This document shows positions 26,265-35,361 of a DNA stretch of 64,000 nucleotides, one piece after another; position 1 is the stretch's first letter; each line of letters begins with the position of its first letter. The notes under the pieces are model-generated. The model worked only from the letters and a program-made list of their open reading frames with translations, was not told the origin of the DNA and made no database searches. Made by a program: the position numbers and the translations under genes. Source of the DNA: Chitinophaga sp. CF418 (GTDB lineage: Bacteria; Bacteroidota; Bacteroidia; Chitinophagales; Chitinophagaceae); the NCBI RefSeq assembly GCF_900142925.1, contig NZ_FRCN01000013.1, forward strand, positions 175,880-239,879, written 5' to 3'.

Positions 26265-26310
26265 AATTCAGATATTAGAAATCGATTTTGGATACTTGTG
26301 TTATGGGCGT

Positions 26311-26344
26311 AAAAAAACGCCTTCCTCGTGTGGAGGAAGGCGTT
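26311..26344 (-). terminator. Attenuator terminator upstream of ilvE
   Basis: Twelve-bp perfect stem AACGCCTTCCTC / GAGGAAGGCGTT with a CACAC loop, then seven T on the minus strand. It lies between the leader peptide stop (26373) and ilvE (26264). The 5' arm CCTTCCTCC can alternatively pair with GGAGGATAGG at the leader stop codon. Confidence 0.9.
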
Positions 26345-26371
26345 GTTATTTTTAGTGATTGTGCACGATTA

Positions 26372-26381
26372 CCTATCCTCC
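26372..26381 (-). promoter_or_regulatory. Antiterminator segment of the ilv attenuator
   Basis: Minus-strand GGAGGATAGG, containing the last Gly codons and TAG stop of the leader. GGAGGA pairs with TCCTCC and AGG with CCT in the terminator 5' arm, with one bulged T. Confidence 0.75.
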
Positions 26382-26486
26382 ATATTGGTGGCTAATAATG
26401 ACAACGACAACCACGACTAGCGTGATAGCCCAGTTCAGCTGAGCTACGATGTGATTGATCTTATTGTTGTCTTTATTTACCCACAT
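26373..26486 (-). CDS. Branched-chain amino acid leader peptide (ilv attenuator)
   Basis: A 37-residue peptide, ATG at 26486 and TAG at 26373, starting MWVNKDNNKINHIVAQLNWA and then ITLVVVVVVIISHQYGG. The run of Leu, six Val and two Ile codons is a classic sensor of branched-chain aminoacyl-tRNAs, as in the enterobacterial ilv leaders. It is followed by a terminator and ilvE. Valine codons GTC, GTG and GTT are mixed, so more than one tRNA could be read. No homology implied, only the same logic. Confidence 0.9.
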   Translation of the reverse strand: MWVNKDNNKINHIVAQLNWAITLVVVVVVIISHQYGG

Positions 26487-26513
26487 GGAGGTACCTTTTT
26501 TATTTTGCTTCTA

Positions 26514-26544
26514 CAAATGTATTGGTCGTTAAACTAAAAAACAA
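26514..26544 (-). promoter_or_regulatory. Promoter of the ilvE leader
   Basis: Minus strand TTG (26542-26544), 20 bp, TACATTTG (26514-26521): exact Bacteroidetes consensus. The start should fall near 26507, about 20 nt before the leader ATG. From here to 26666 I see nothing else. Confidence 0.72.
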
Positions 26545-26666
26545 TACAATCCAAAAGATTTAGTCATTTCGCAAACAAACCCTTACTTTTTGAAGATATT
26601 TAAATAAAAGCCAGTTTCTTTAGCTAAGCTCTACACAAATAGCAAAAATATTACAATTCTTCAGGC

Positions 26667-27569
26667 CTATTTCCAGAGATTGTCCGGATATTCCCCACTG
26701 TTTACCAGTGCGGAGAGGCTTTCCTGTACACCCGGCGCATCTTCCTTATAGGTTACACCGAACCACTGAGCACCTGTAGGGATGACATTTACCACACCCA
26801 GTTTGTTTTTGATGAAGTGATCCACCACGATAGGAATGAAGAATTCTGATTTCGGCTTGTCACCATCTTTCTTCAGGAAATCTTTGAAGAGGTTCTGGCT
26901 CAGATCAAATACTGACGGATGGAAACCCCAGAAGTTCATGGAAACCGGCGTGTCAGGAGGCATTGCATGTTTGCCGCCATCGGCATCTTCATACACGATC
27001 TGAGCACCATCTTTGTAAACCTTGGTTCTTTCATTAATAGCAGCCAGGTTGCTGTTGCCGTCAGCTGCACATACACCACGGGAAACGGAACCGTGCTCGC
27101 TGATAGTTTTGCTCAACTGGTACCCGATCACGCTGTACACATCGGGTTTTGCGTCATTCTTCAGGAAAGCGGCTGCTTTCTCAAAAGAATCACGGCCATA
27201 GAAATCATCCGCATTGATCACGGCGAAAGGTTCTTTGATCGCATCTTTCGCGCATAATACCGCGTGTGCTGTACCCCAGGGCTTTGCGCGGTCAGCCGGC
27301 ATCGGATAACCATTCAGATATGCATCCATTTCCTGGTATACATAATCTGTAGCTACGCGTCCCTTCAGTTTTGGTTCAAAGATCTCTTTGAATTCTTTTT
27401 CAAAATCCTTGCGGATAATGAAGACTATCTTGCCGAAACCGGCACGGATAGCATCGTAGATGGAGTAATCAACAATTGTTTCACCACTGGGGCCGAACTG
27501 CTGTATCTGTTTTAAGCTACCATAACGGCTAGCCATTCCTGCAGCAAGGATCAATAAAGTTGGTTGCAT
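26667..27569 (-). CDS. Sugar-phosphate nucleotidyltransferase-like protein
   Basis: A 300-residue nucleotidyltransferase. The N-terminal LLILAAGMASRYGSLKQIQQFGP resembles the nucleotide-binding signature of NDP-sugar pyrophosphorylases; the metal Asp is probably in VINADDFYG. Likely activates a sugar phosphate, but neither sugar nor base can be told. Divergent from the fucosidase gene at 27756; no operon partners. Between 27570 and 27755 I see no clear promoter. Confidence 0.82.
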   Translation of the reverse strand: MQPTLLILAAGMASRYGSLKQIQQFGPSGETIVDYSIYDAIRAGFGKIVFIIRKDFEKEFKEIFEPKLKGRVATDYVYQEMDAYLNGYPMPADRAKPWGTAHAVLCAKDAIKEPFAVINADDFYGRDSFEKAAAFLKNDAKPDVYSVIGYQLSKTISEHGSVSRGVCAADGNSNLAAINERTKVYKDGAQIVYEDADGGKHAMPPDTPVSMNFWGFHPSVFDLSQNLFKDFLKKDGDKPKSEFFIPIVVDHFIKNKLGVVNVIPTGAQWFGVTYKEDAPGVQESLSALVNSGEYPDNLWK

Positions 27570-27755
27570 TTATAGACTTGTTTTTTGTGTTTTCATATAT
27601 TGGATGAATTTCCTGGCGATAAATTTAATCATTAAAACTATTTTCGCGCCTTCTTTTTGTTACCATACTGTTACGCCTAAAGGGCCATCATGATAACAAA
27701 TCCCGTACCAACCGGGAAAGCCAGCTTATTACGTAATTAATTCATGTAACCATCA

Positions 27756-29096
27756 ATGAAACGATTCCTATCGTCAGCAGTACTGACTCTTTCACTATTT
27801 CAATCCGCCAAAGCCCAGCAACACATCCAGCCAGCAGCTATTCAAGACAAAATGCAGTGGTTTGCCGACGCAAAACTGGGCATTTTCATCCACTGGGGTA
27901 TCTATTCCGTACGCGGCGTAGATGAATCATGGTCATTTTACAATAAAAAGATTGCTTATGCCGACTATATGCAACAGCTGAAAGGCTTTACAGCCCGCCA
28001 TTACCATCCTGAAGAATGGGCTGCCCTGATCAAAGAATCCGGCGCCCGCTATGCAGTTATCACCACCAAACACCACGATGGCGTGGCTTTATGGGATACT
28101 CAATTCAGTAAGCTCGACATGCCGGGCAGCACTCCTGCCAAACGTGATGTACTCACTCCCCTATATACGGCATTGCGGCAACAAGGGATTAAATCCGGCG
28201 CTTATTTTTCTTTGATCGACTGGAGTTATCCGGATTATCCGCAGTTCCTCAAAGACAGCAGCCGCTATGATGCTAAAAAAGATCCTGCCCGCTGGCAACG
28301 CTTCCTCCACTACTATGAAGGACAGCTTAAAGAAGTAATGCAGCAGTATAATCCCGATCTGTGGTGGTTTGATGGCGACTGGGAACATAGTGCGGAAGAA
28401 TGGGAAGCCGTAAAAATGAGGAAGATGCTCACAGACCATAATCCCAATACTATCATCAATGGCCGCCTGCAGGGATATGGAGACTATGACACTCCTGAAC
28501 AGAATTTCCCTGTATCCAGGCCGAACTTCAAATGGTGGGAGCTTTGTATGACCATCAACAATAACTGGGGCTATCATCCCGACGATACCAATTACAAGAC
28601 GCCTTATGAAGTCATTACCATCTTTGCAGACGCTATCAGCAATGGCGGTAATATGCTGCTGGATATCGGTCCGGCGGAAGATGGAACAATTCCTGCAGCT
28701 GAAGTGACTGTATTGAAAGAACTGGGGGCCTGGAATAAAAAACATGCACCTGCTATCTTCAATACTGTGGCGGGTATTCCGGCGGGACATTTCTACGGGC
28801 CTACCACTTTATCAAAAGATTCCAGTACCTTATACCTCTTCCTGTCTGGCAATGTAAGCGGACAGGTAATGGTGAAGGGGCTGATCAACAACATCAAAAA
28901 GATCAGTGTAGTCGGCAGCAGACAGGCACTTACGCACAAAATTGTGGGTAAAATATCCTGGAGCACAGTACCCGGACTGGTATACATCGACGTTCCCGCT
29001 GCTGTGCAGGACAAATACATGACCGTACTTGCTGTGGAACTGGATGGCCCCGTGAAGCTGTATCGGGGAAAAGGTGGGTTTCTGACGAATGAATAA
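27756..29096 (+). CDS. Alpha-L-fucosidase, GH29
   Basis: Secreted glycosidase of 446 residues: signal peptide MKRFLSSAVLTLSLFQSAKA, then the GH29 barrel (KLGIFIHWGIYSV, ITTKHHDGVALWDT) with the probable catalytic nucleophile Asp206 in LWWFDGDWE. The C-terminal part (about 345-440) is a beta-sandwich. Removes terminal fucose from glycans. Cotranscribed with the GH20 hexosaminidase (20-bp gap), implying breakdown of fucosylated, N-acetylhexosamine-containing glycans. Confidence 0.93.
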   Translation: MKRFLSSAVLTLSLFQSAKAQQHIQPAAIQDKMQWFADAKLGIFIHWGIYSVRGVDESWSFYNKKIAYADYMQQLKGFTARHYHPEEWAALIKESGARYAVITTKHHDGVALWDTQFSKLDMPGSTPAKRDVLTPLYTALRQQGIKSGAYFSLIDWSYPDYPQFLKDSSRYDAKKDPARWQRFLHYYEGQLKEVMQQYNPDLWWFDGDWEHSAEEWEAVKMRKMLTDHNPNTIINGRLQGYGDYDTPEQNFPVSRPNFKWWELCMTINNNWGYHPDDTNYKTPYEVITIFADAISNGGNMLLDIGPAEDGTIPAAEVTVLKELGAWNKKHAPAIFNTVAGIPAGHFYGPTTLSKDSSTLYLFLSGNVSGQVMVKGLINNIKKISVVGSRQALTHKIVGKISWSTVPGLVYIDVPAAVQDKYMTVLAVELDGPVKLYRGKGGFLTNE

Positions 29097-29116
29097 GGAT
29101 CAATCATACTAAGACT

Positions 29117-31480
29117 ATGCATATGAAGAAATTATTCTTGTCAACTTTGACGGCACTCTGCTTCCTTGACGGAACGGCACAGCTGAAAACAGGCGATATC
29201 ACAATCATTCCTGAACCAGTGCTGCTGAATTCCATGCCAGGAAGTTTTGTGCTGAATGAGAGAGCGGAAATACATTACAGCGGACAGGCGGCTGACAAAG
29301 TAGCTGATTTTCTGAATGATTTTCTACAACGCAATTATAATTTCAAACTGCCTGCAAACGGGTTTTCACCAAAGCCAGTACCGGCTGCACATCCCATGAT
29401 TGAACTGGTGGAAGCCAGTACCGGTAAAACAGACGGTTATATACTGGAAGTGAATACAGGCCGTATTTATCTGCAGGGCGATGCCAATGGATTGTTGTAT
29501 GGTTTGCAGAGCTTGTTGCAGTTATTTCCGCTGAATAAACTGATTGCATTAGACCCTTCCAGGAACAGGATACAGGACTCTGTAAAATTGCAGCAGTTAT
29601 ATGCAGTTGATCAACATGCAGCTATTCATCTCCCCGGCGTTAAAATTCAGGACTATCCACGTTTTGCCTATCGTGGTATGATGCTGGACGTGGGCCGTCA
29701 CTTCTTCCCTCCTGCTGCTGTTAAACAGTTCATCGATATGCTGGTGTTGTATAAGTTCAATCGCTTCCACTGGCATCTTACAGAAGACCAGGGCTGGCGT
29801 ATTGAGATAAAAAAATATCCGCGCCTGCAGGAAGTTGCGTCTGTCAGAAAAGAAACGATCGTAGGGCATCATCGCCGCAGCACTACTTATGATGGTAAGC
29901 CTTACGGCGGCTATTATACCCAGGATGAAGTGCGTGATATCGTGAAATATGCGGCCGAAAGGAATATCACTATTATTCCTGAAATAGAAATGCCGGGGCA
30001 TTCGCAGGCGGTGTTAGCGGCCTATCCGCAGTTTGGTAATACAGGAGGACCCTATGAAGTGCGTACTACCTGGGGCATCTCGAAAGACGTGTTAAATCCG
30101 GCGAATGATTCAGTGTTTACTTTTCTGCAGGATGTACTGACAGAAGTAATGGATCTCTTTCCTTCGCAATACATTCACATCGGCGGTGATGAATGTCTGA
30201 AAGACCACTGGAAAGAATCTGCCGAAGTGCAGCAGCTCATTAAGAAGCTAGGACTGAAAGATGAACATGCATTACAGAGTTATTTCATCAACCGCATGGA
30301 GAAATTTGTGAACAGCAAAGGCAGGAGTATCATTGGCTGGGATGAAATACTGGAAGGTGGTATTGCGCCCAATGCTACTGTCATGAGCTGGCGTGGTGAA
30401 GAAGGTGGTATTGCTGCGGCTAAGCAAAATCATGATGTCATCATGACGCCGAATACTTATCTCTACTTCGATTATACACAGGGCCAGCCTGCTACTGAGC
30501 CGCTCAATGCAGCGGCATATCTTCCACTTAAAACTGTCTATAACTATGAGCCTTTACCTCCTTCATTAACGCCTGCTGAACGGCAATACATCAAAGGAGT
30601 ACAGGGGAATATCTGGACCGAGTTCATTCCTGATCAGCAGATGCTCGACTACATGACATGGCCGCGGGCGCTGGCTTTGTCGGAAATTGCATGGTCACAG
30701 CCAGGGAAGAAGAACTACCCTCGTTTCATGCGTAAATTACCACTGGAACTGGCACGACTCAATAATGCAGGAGTTAATTTCCGTATTCCGGAGCCGGTGG
30801 GACTGGAAAGTAAAGCAGTGACAACTTCTACTGTGACGGTAACTTTAAAGCCACCTGTGAAGGGTAGTTTTATTTACTATACTACTGATGGAAGTCAGCC
30901 GGGGAAGCGGAGCACACCTTATACGCAGCCGTTCATACTTTCCGTTCCGGAAAACGGCAGTGCGCTTGTGCAGTGCATTGTAGTTTTGCCTTCGGGGCGT
31001 ATTAGTCCGCTGTATAGTGCTACTTATGTGCGTAAACCTTATCTGCCTGCGGTGGCTGTTAATATGGGAAAGAAAGGTGTACGGTTCTCGCTTGTTAATA
31101 ATACTTTCGCTAATGCCCGTCAGTTGCCGGTTTCCGGTGATAGTTCCGGTGTATTACCTGCGATAGACATCCGTCCTTTAGCGTTAAAAAATGGTGGGGT
31201 TACATTTAGCGGGTATGTGAAAGTACCTGCGGATGATTTGTATGAGTTTCATCTGAATAGTGATGATGGGGCGGTGTTTTATGTGGACGATCAGTTAGTA
31301 GTGGATAATGATGGGCAGCATGATCTGCAGGACAGGAGCGGGTTCTTACCCTTGCGGAAAGGGTTGCATAAGATTAAGGTGCAATATTTTAATGTAGGTA
31401 CAGGCGCATGGCTGGATGCGGGGATATATAGGGATAGGGAGAAGTTGAATCCTGCAGAGGTGTTGTATACAGGGCAGTGA
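29117..31480 (+). CDS. Beta-N-acetylhexosaminidase, GH20, with PA14 domain
   Basis: 787 residues, or 785 from a second ATG at 29123. Signal peptide, GH20b N-domain (about 25-175), catalytic barrel (about 180-535) with the Asp358-Glu359 pair in HIGGDECLKDHWK, then a chitobiase-type C-domain (about 560-630) and a PA14 carbohydrate-binding domain (about 650-785; YEFHLNSDDGAVFYVDDQLV). Removes terminal GlcNAc or GalNAc; the PA14 domain may anchor it to the glycan. Codon use turns GT-rich toward the 3' end. Pairs with the upstream fucosidase. Confidence 0.94.
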   Translation: MHMKKLFLSTLTALCFLDGTAQLKTGDITIIPEPVLLNSMPGSFVLNERAEIHYSGQAADKVADFLNDFLQRNYNFKLPANGFSPKPVPAAHPMIELVEASTGKTDGYILEVNTGRIYLQGDANGLLYGLQSLLQLFPLNKLIALDPSRNRIQDSVKLQQLYAVDQHAAIHLPGVKIQDYPRFAYRGMMLDVGRHFFPPAAVKQFIDMLVLYKFNRFHWHLTEDQGWRIEIKKYPRLQEVASVRKETIVGHHRRSTTYDGKPYGGYYTQDEVRDIVKYAAERNITIIPEIEMPGHSQAVLAAYPQFGNTGGPYEVRTTWGISKDVLNPANDSVFTFLQDVLTEVMDLFPSQYIHIGGDECLKDHWKESAEVQQLIKKLGLKDEHALQSYFINRMEKFVNSKGRSIIGWDEILEGGIAPNATVMSWRGEEGGIAAAKQNHDVIMTPNTYLYFDYTQGQPATEPLNAAAYLPLKTVYNYEPLPPSLTPAERQYIKGVQGNIWTEFIPDQQMLDYMTWPRALALSEIAWSQPGKKNYPRFMRKLPLELARLNNAGVNFRIPEPVGLESKAVTTSTVTVTLKPPVKGSFIYYTTDGSQPGKRSTPYTQPFILSVPENGSALVQCIVVLPSGRISPLYSATYVRKPYLPAVAVNMGKKGVRFSLVNNTFANARQLPVSGDSSGVLPAIDIRPLALKNGGVTFSGYVKVPADDLYEFHLNSDDGAVFYVDDQLVVDNDGQHDLQDRSGFLPLRKGLHKIKVQYFNVGTGAWLDAGIYRDREKLNPAEVLYTGQ

Positions 31481-31706
31481 TGATATTGCGATGCTGATGA
31501 TGTGCTGTCGATATTGTGTTGTTGGTTTTGCGGAAGATACTACGGTTTCGATAGTTGGTAGTGTGCCTGGCGTTATGTCGTTGCGTATATTTCAGGCATC
31601 TTCCTTTGTTCTTTTATGCTTTTGTACTTTTGTTTTTATAGTTCTTGTTTTTTCTTTGTTATTGGTTCCGTTTTTTACTGCTTTGTTTTTCTTGCCTTTA
31701 ATCTAA

Positions 31707-32600
31707 ATGAACATACAACTCGATTATAACAACATTACACTTCAAACCATCTCTCCTTCATGGTTGCCTGAGAATATACAGGCATCCGTGCTGCGCCTGG
31801 ATCTGCTGCATCCGGAAGTCTCGGGGAATAAGTGGTTTAAACTGCGTTATAATCTTGAAGCGGCCTTTGCACAGGAGAAAACACGGATACTCACTTTTGG
31901 TGGCGCCTACTCCAATCATATTGCAGCTACCGCTGCTGCATGCCGGCTTGCAGGTATTGCCTGTACAGGTATTATCAGGGGAGAACGACCCTCAGTTTTA
32001 AGTCATACATTGCAGGAGGCTTCTTTAAAAGGAATGGACCTGCACTTTATTAGCCGGGAGGCATACCGGGTTAAAAATGAGACAGATTGGAACGCACTTT
32101 ATGCGGATGCTTATGTAGTGCCTGAGGGTGGCAATAATGCGTTGGGAGGAAAAGGTTGCGAGGAAATCCTCTCATTAGTGAATGATACATCCTTTACGCA
32201 TATCGCATGTGCGGTAGGTACTGGTACTACGCTGGCAGGTCTTATCAATAGCGCTGTTCTTCAACAGGAGATACGTGGTTATGTCGTCCTCAAAGGTGCC
32301 ACTTACCTGGAGCAGGAGATACAATCATTATTGAATCCTGCGCCTGCTCCCCTTCCCCGCTGGCAATTACTGCATCAGCACCATGGAGGAGGGTATGCAA
32401 AAGTGACTCCGGCATTGATGGAGTTTATCCGGCAGTTTTATGGAGAGACACGGATCCCTCTGGATATCGTGTATACCGGGAAGTTATTTATGGGCTTCAG
32501 GCAGGATGTGCTGGATGGCATGTACCCTGCCGGTAGTAATGTGCTGCTTATTCATACGGGAGGTCTGCAGGGAAATCCTGTGACTAGTTCAGCTACCTGA
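31707..32600 (+). CDS. PLP-dependent deaminase-like protein (ACC deaminase / D-cysteine desulfhydrase family)
   Basis: A fold-type II PLP enzyme of 297 residues. The lysine is in SGNKWFKLRYN, with FGGAYSNHIAATAAA contacting the phosphate or substrate and AVGTGTTLAGLI as the glycine-rich loop. The length is short for the family but complete. Substrate unknown: D-cysteine or related amino acid likely. It stands 226 bp after the hexosaminidase. That spacer is T-rich; an overlapping open frame there looks accidental. Confidence 0.85.
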   Translation: MNIQLDYNNITLQTISPSWLPENIQASVLRLDLLHPEVSGNKWFKLRYNLEAAFAQEKTRILTFGGAYSNHIAATAAACRLAGIACTGIIRGERPSVLSHTLQEASLKGMDLHFISREAYRVKNETDWNALYADAYVVPEGGNNALGGKGCEEILSLVNDTSFTHIACAVGTGTTLAGLINSAVLQQEIRGYVVLKGATYLEQEIQSLLNPAPAPLPRWQLLHQHHGGGYAKVTPALMEFIRQFYGETRIPLDIVYTGKLFMGFRQDVLDGMYPAGSNVLLIHTGGLQGNPVTSSAT

Positions 32601-32717
32601 TATCAATATTCTGCATATCTTACTCTTAATAATCACAATAAACAGAACAATGAACAATAAGCTATAAACACTAGCAGTAAACGATAAACTATAAGCTATA
32701 AACTACAATCCCAACCT
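32601..32717. repeat. AT-rich short direct repeats upstream of a lipoprotein gene
   Basis: Copies of ATAAGCTATAAAC and related AAACGATAAACTATAAGC in the 117-bp spacer between the deaminase-like gene and the lipoprotein. Probably slippage-derived; no promoter motif stands out. Confidence 0.5.
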
Positions 32718-33320
32718 ATGAAATCATTTGTATCTGGTAAATCTCTTTTACCATTTTTACCTTTGTTGCTGTTCACATGTTGTTTGTGTTCATGTGCTTC
32801 CAGTCAGCATAAAAAGGAGAAGATCAGCACTGCTGTCGTATGTACAGATACCAGCAAACATGGGTTTGCACTGGATACCGTAAAGGGATACCAGCTGAAG
32901 CCTGACGTAAATCTCAGTCTGCTGTTGAATATCGAATTCTTTAATACCAAAGAGGATTTTGATAAGTATTTTATGAGACCTCCCATTCCGGTAGATAGTA
33001 CTCCTCCATCTTTGAACTTTAAAGATTACTGGCTGGCCGGGATTCTCGTAGATAACAGAACGCCCAACCCGAGTTATCCCAACGAGTGGATTGAAATAAG
33101 TACAAAACTCATTATCGACAGCGCTTACACAAAGAATTGTGAGCTTACCATTCCATTTTACCTGCTGGCTAACGAAGGACCTGTATTTGGTGCGCCAGCG
33201 GCAGAAAGGAAATTTATGCTATTCAGCATTCCAAGATCAGCCCAGTTCAACGAAGTTTTTATCATGAATAAAGGCGGAAGTCTGTCCCGTCATATAACGG
33301 TCCCTGCTGCTGAGGAATAA
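32718..33320 (+). CDS. Hypothetical lipoprotein
   Basis: 200 residues with a lipoprotein signal (LLPFLPLLLFTCCLCSC, probable lipidated Cys26). The mature part is about 170 residues with no recognised domain; it contains YQLKPDVNLSLLLNIEFF and FKDYWLAGILVDNRT. Alternating hydrophobic patterns suggest a beta-rich fold. Single gene; function unknown. A real gene by length, signal and codon pattern. Confidence 0.72.
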   Translation: MKSFVSGKSLLPFLPLLLFTCCLCSCASSQHKKEKISTAVVCTDTSKHGFALDTVKGYQLKPDVNLSLLLNIEFFNTKEDFDKYFMRPPIPVDSTPPSLNFKDYWLAGILVDNRTPNPSYPNEWIEISTKLIIDSAYTKNCELTIPFYLLANEGPVFGAPAAERKFMLFSIPRSAQFNEVFIMNKGGSLSRHITVPAAEE

Positions 33321-33462
33321 CAATATCAGGATAGTGTATCATTTTGCGTTCCAGGCTCTTTTCTTTTGGTAAAAGCTTTGTTAATAGCAATCCGATACAC
33401 TATCTCTATACGACGGAATTATTTATATTTACGCAGTTCACTATTTTCAATCGTCTATTCAT

Positions 33463-33470
33463 TATTTTTG
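33463..33470 (+). promoter_or_regulatory. Possible -7 promoter box
   Basis: TATTTTTG, exact TAnnTTTG, 76 bp upstream of the exported-protein gene at 33547. No TTG at the usual distance. Confidence 0.35.
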
Positions 33471-33546
33471 CCAACTTAAGAGGAAAACCAGTGTTTTTTG
33501 TGAAAACTGAAGGCATTGGGAAGTATGGTTACAGGAATTAGCATCT

Positions 33547-34317
33547 ATGAAGCAGTTGTCGCGTACTATTCTATTCGCAGTATTTTTAGTATTTATAACG
33601 TCAGGTTTTTCAGTTAAAGCTCAGACTACCACAACACCGCCAGTATTTCCAGACTTCTCTGCTCTGATCAAAACGGGCAAGATCCAGCTTGATCTCCTGT
33701 CTGGTTTCAGGGATGTCAACTATATCGGGGTGCAACGCTCACTGGATAGTGTGCTGAACTTTAGTACGATTGGTCTTATAAGCAATCCGAACGAGCTCAG
33801 GCTCAGTTACCAGGACGTCAAACCTTTACCCGGCTCCAACTACTACCGCCTGTTCATCCAGTTTAAGAACGGACGCTACCTTTATTCGAAGGTTATACTG
33901 GCAATTCCGGACAGTACCATTGACGGCAGTAAAAAGCTGCAGCTGGCTGATGTAAAAGAGGCGATTGCAGCCGCTAAAGAGGCTGGTGTGAGTACGACAT
34001 CTAACGGAACGGTAAAAGAGAAAAATGCGCCTCCTAAAGAGGAAAAAATAGTATGGCATCCATCCAACTATGTTTATACCACCGCAGATGGAAATGTGAA
34101 CATAAAACTGCCGGATGCCCCTGAGAAAAAATACAGTGTAAGGTTCTTCGAACCCGACGGGTCTTTCCTCTTTGAGATCGGGGAAGTGAAAGAACCATTC
34201 CTGATACTCGAAAAGGCCATCTTTATGCACGCAGGCTGGTTCAATTTTGAGATCTACCAGAATGGTAAACCTTATGAAAAGTGGAACTTGTTTATTCCGC
34301 TAAATTACAGGAATTGA
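33547..34317 (+). CDS. Hypothetical exported protein
   Basis: 256 residues with a Sec signal peptide (MKQLSRTILFAVFLVFITSGFSVKA). Residues 35-120 are beta-rich (RLSYQDVKPLPGSNYYRLFIQFKNG), followed by an alanine/lysine linker and a C-terminal beta domain (YSVRFFEPDGSFLFEIGEVKEP, WFNFEIYQNG) that could be a sorting or Ig-like fold. No family recognised. Monocistronic. Confidence 0.72.
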   Translation: MKQLSRTILFAVFLVFITSGFSVKAQTTTTPPVFPDFSALIKTGKIQLDLLSGFRDVNYIGVQRSLDSVLNFSTIGLISNPNELRLSYQDVKPLPGSNYYRLFIQFKNGRYLYSKVILAIPDSTIDGSKKLQLADVKEAIAAAKEAGVSTTSNGTVKEKNAPPKEEKIVWHPSNYVYTTADGNVNIKLPDAPEKKYSVRFFEPDGSFLFEIGEVKEPFLILEKAIFMHAGWFNFEIYQNGKPYEKWNLFIPLNYRN

Positions 34318-34365
34318 TCTGTTGAATTCGTAACTAGCTTATTGACTTACAGGAATTGATACAAC

Positions 34366-34620
34366 CAGGCAGGGCTGCAATGGTATTTTCTGCCTGTCAT
34401 CTCAATCTTTGTCATTTCAGTATCAAACACTTCTCCAATGCTGACCTATACATAACCAGGCACGGGCTCCAATAGCATTCTCTGCCTGTCACCTCAATCC
34501 ATAATCATTTCAGCATCAAACACTTCTCCAATGCTAACCTTTACATAACCAGGCAGGGGCTCCAACAACATTCTCTGCCTGTCACCTCAATCCATAATCA
34601 TTTCAGCATCAAACACTTCT
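34366..34620. repeat. Tandem duplication of the lipB 3' end (three units of about 92 bp)
   Basis: Units begin with CAGGCA at 34366, 34457 and 34550 (periods 91 and 93 bp). The third unit contains the true end of lipB; the other two carry decayed copies of its last codons (minus strand GAAGTGTTTGAT..) plus the downstream palindrome AGGCAGAGAATG..CTGCCT. Copies 1 and 2 diverge from the real gene after the ACTTCT motif. The unit ends with a potential hairpin (CAGGCAG/CTGCCTG) that may act as terminator. Confidence 0.85.
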
Positions 34621-35303
34621 GCGAAGTAGCTGCTTATTTTGGCTTTTACCTCAGCTTCGGATACGTCCCTCCCCAACTCTTCGTGCATAGAAGCAACCTT
34701 TTTATCGGAGATACCACAAGGGACTATATTGCCAAAATAGTTCAGATCGGTATTTACATTCAGCGCAAAGCCGTGCATGGTTACCCAACGACTACAGCGT
34801 ACCCCCATGGCGCAGATCTTACGGGCGCGGGCAGGGTCATGAGGGTCCAGCCATACGCCGGTCTCACCCGCTGAGCGGTCGCCTTTAATGCCATAATCCG
34901 CCAATGTACGAATGATCACTTCCTCCAGGAAACGCAGATATTTGCCAATATCGGTAAAGAAATGCTCCAGGTCCAGAATGGGGTATCCTACTACCTGACC
35001 GGGACCATGATAGGTTATGTCGCCTCCGCGGTTGGTATTTGAAAAGGTGATGCCTTTGTCCTGCAACTGATGATCGTCCAGCAACAGGTTCTCCATATGG
35101 CCACTCTTTCCCAGGGTGTAAATATGCGGATGCCCGCAGAATAACAGGTAATGGGTCGTTTCCTTTGCCTGACCAGCCGGTACCTCCCCCTTTGCCAATG
35201 CCTGCTTGATACGTACATTCTCCTGTAAGAGCTGCTCCTGGTAATCCCAGGCCTTCTGATAATCAATGATTCCCAGGTCGTTCGTGTGGATCTTCTTGTT
35301 CAT
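34587..35303 (-). CDS. lipB: Octanoyl-[acyl-carrier-protein]:protein N-octanoyltransferase
   Basis: Transfers octanoyl groups to lipoyl domains. 238 residues with the family motif RGGDITYHGPGQVVGYPI, the catalytic Lys in ARKICAMGVRCSRWVTMHG and the acyl-accepting Cys in NIVPCGISDKKV. The length is typical of Bacteroidetes LipB. The stop codon region lies in the third unit of a tandem duplication. Promoter box TACTTTTG at 35314-35321. Confidence 0.94.
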   Translation of the reverse strand: MNKKIHTNDLGIIDYQKAWDYQEQLLQENVRIKQALAKGEVPAGQAKETTHYLLFCGHPHIYTLGKSGHMENLLLDDHQLQDKGITFSNTNRGGDITYHGPGQVVGYPILDLEHFFTDIGKYLRFLEEVIIRTLADYGIKGDRSAGETGVWLDPHDPARARKICAMGVRCSRWVTMHGFALNVNTDLNYFGNIVPCGISDKKVASMHEELGRDVSEAEVKAKISSYFAEVFDAEMIMD

Positions 35304-35313
35304 ATTGCAGGCA

Positions 35314-35321
35314 CAAAAGTA
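35314..35321 (-). promoter_or_regulatory. -7 promoter box of lipB
   Basis: Minus strand TACTTTTG, exact TAnnTTTG, 10 bp before the lipB start. No TTG at the usual distance; the mRNA would have only a few untranslated bases. Confidence 0.55.
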
Positions 35322-35361
35322 CGGAATTAGTTCGTCTCCGTTACGTCGGCCCGCGCCATTA

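Noticed and set aside
31491..31706. 71-codon open frame ending just before the deaminase-like gene
   Set aside because: Its hydrophobic end comes from a T-rich tract; no domain, poor codon pattern, no own promoter.
33344..33541. 65-codon open frame
   Set aside because: Random frame in an AT-rich spacer with no family resemblance; a better exported-protein gene follows.
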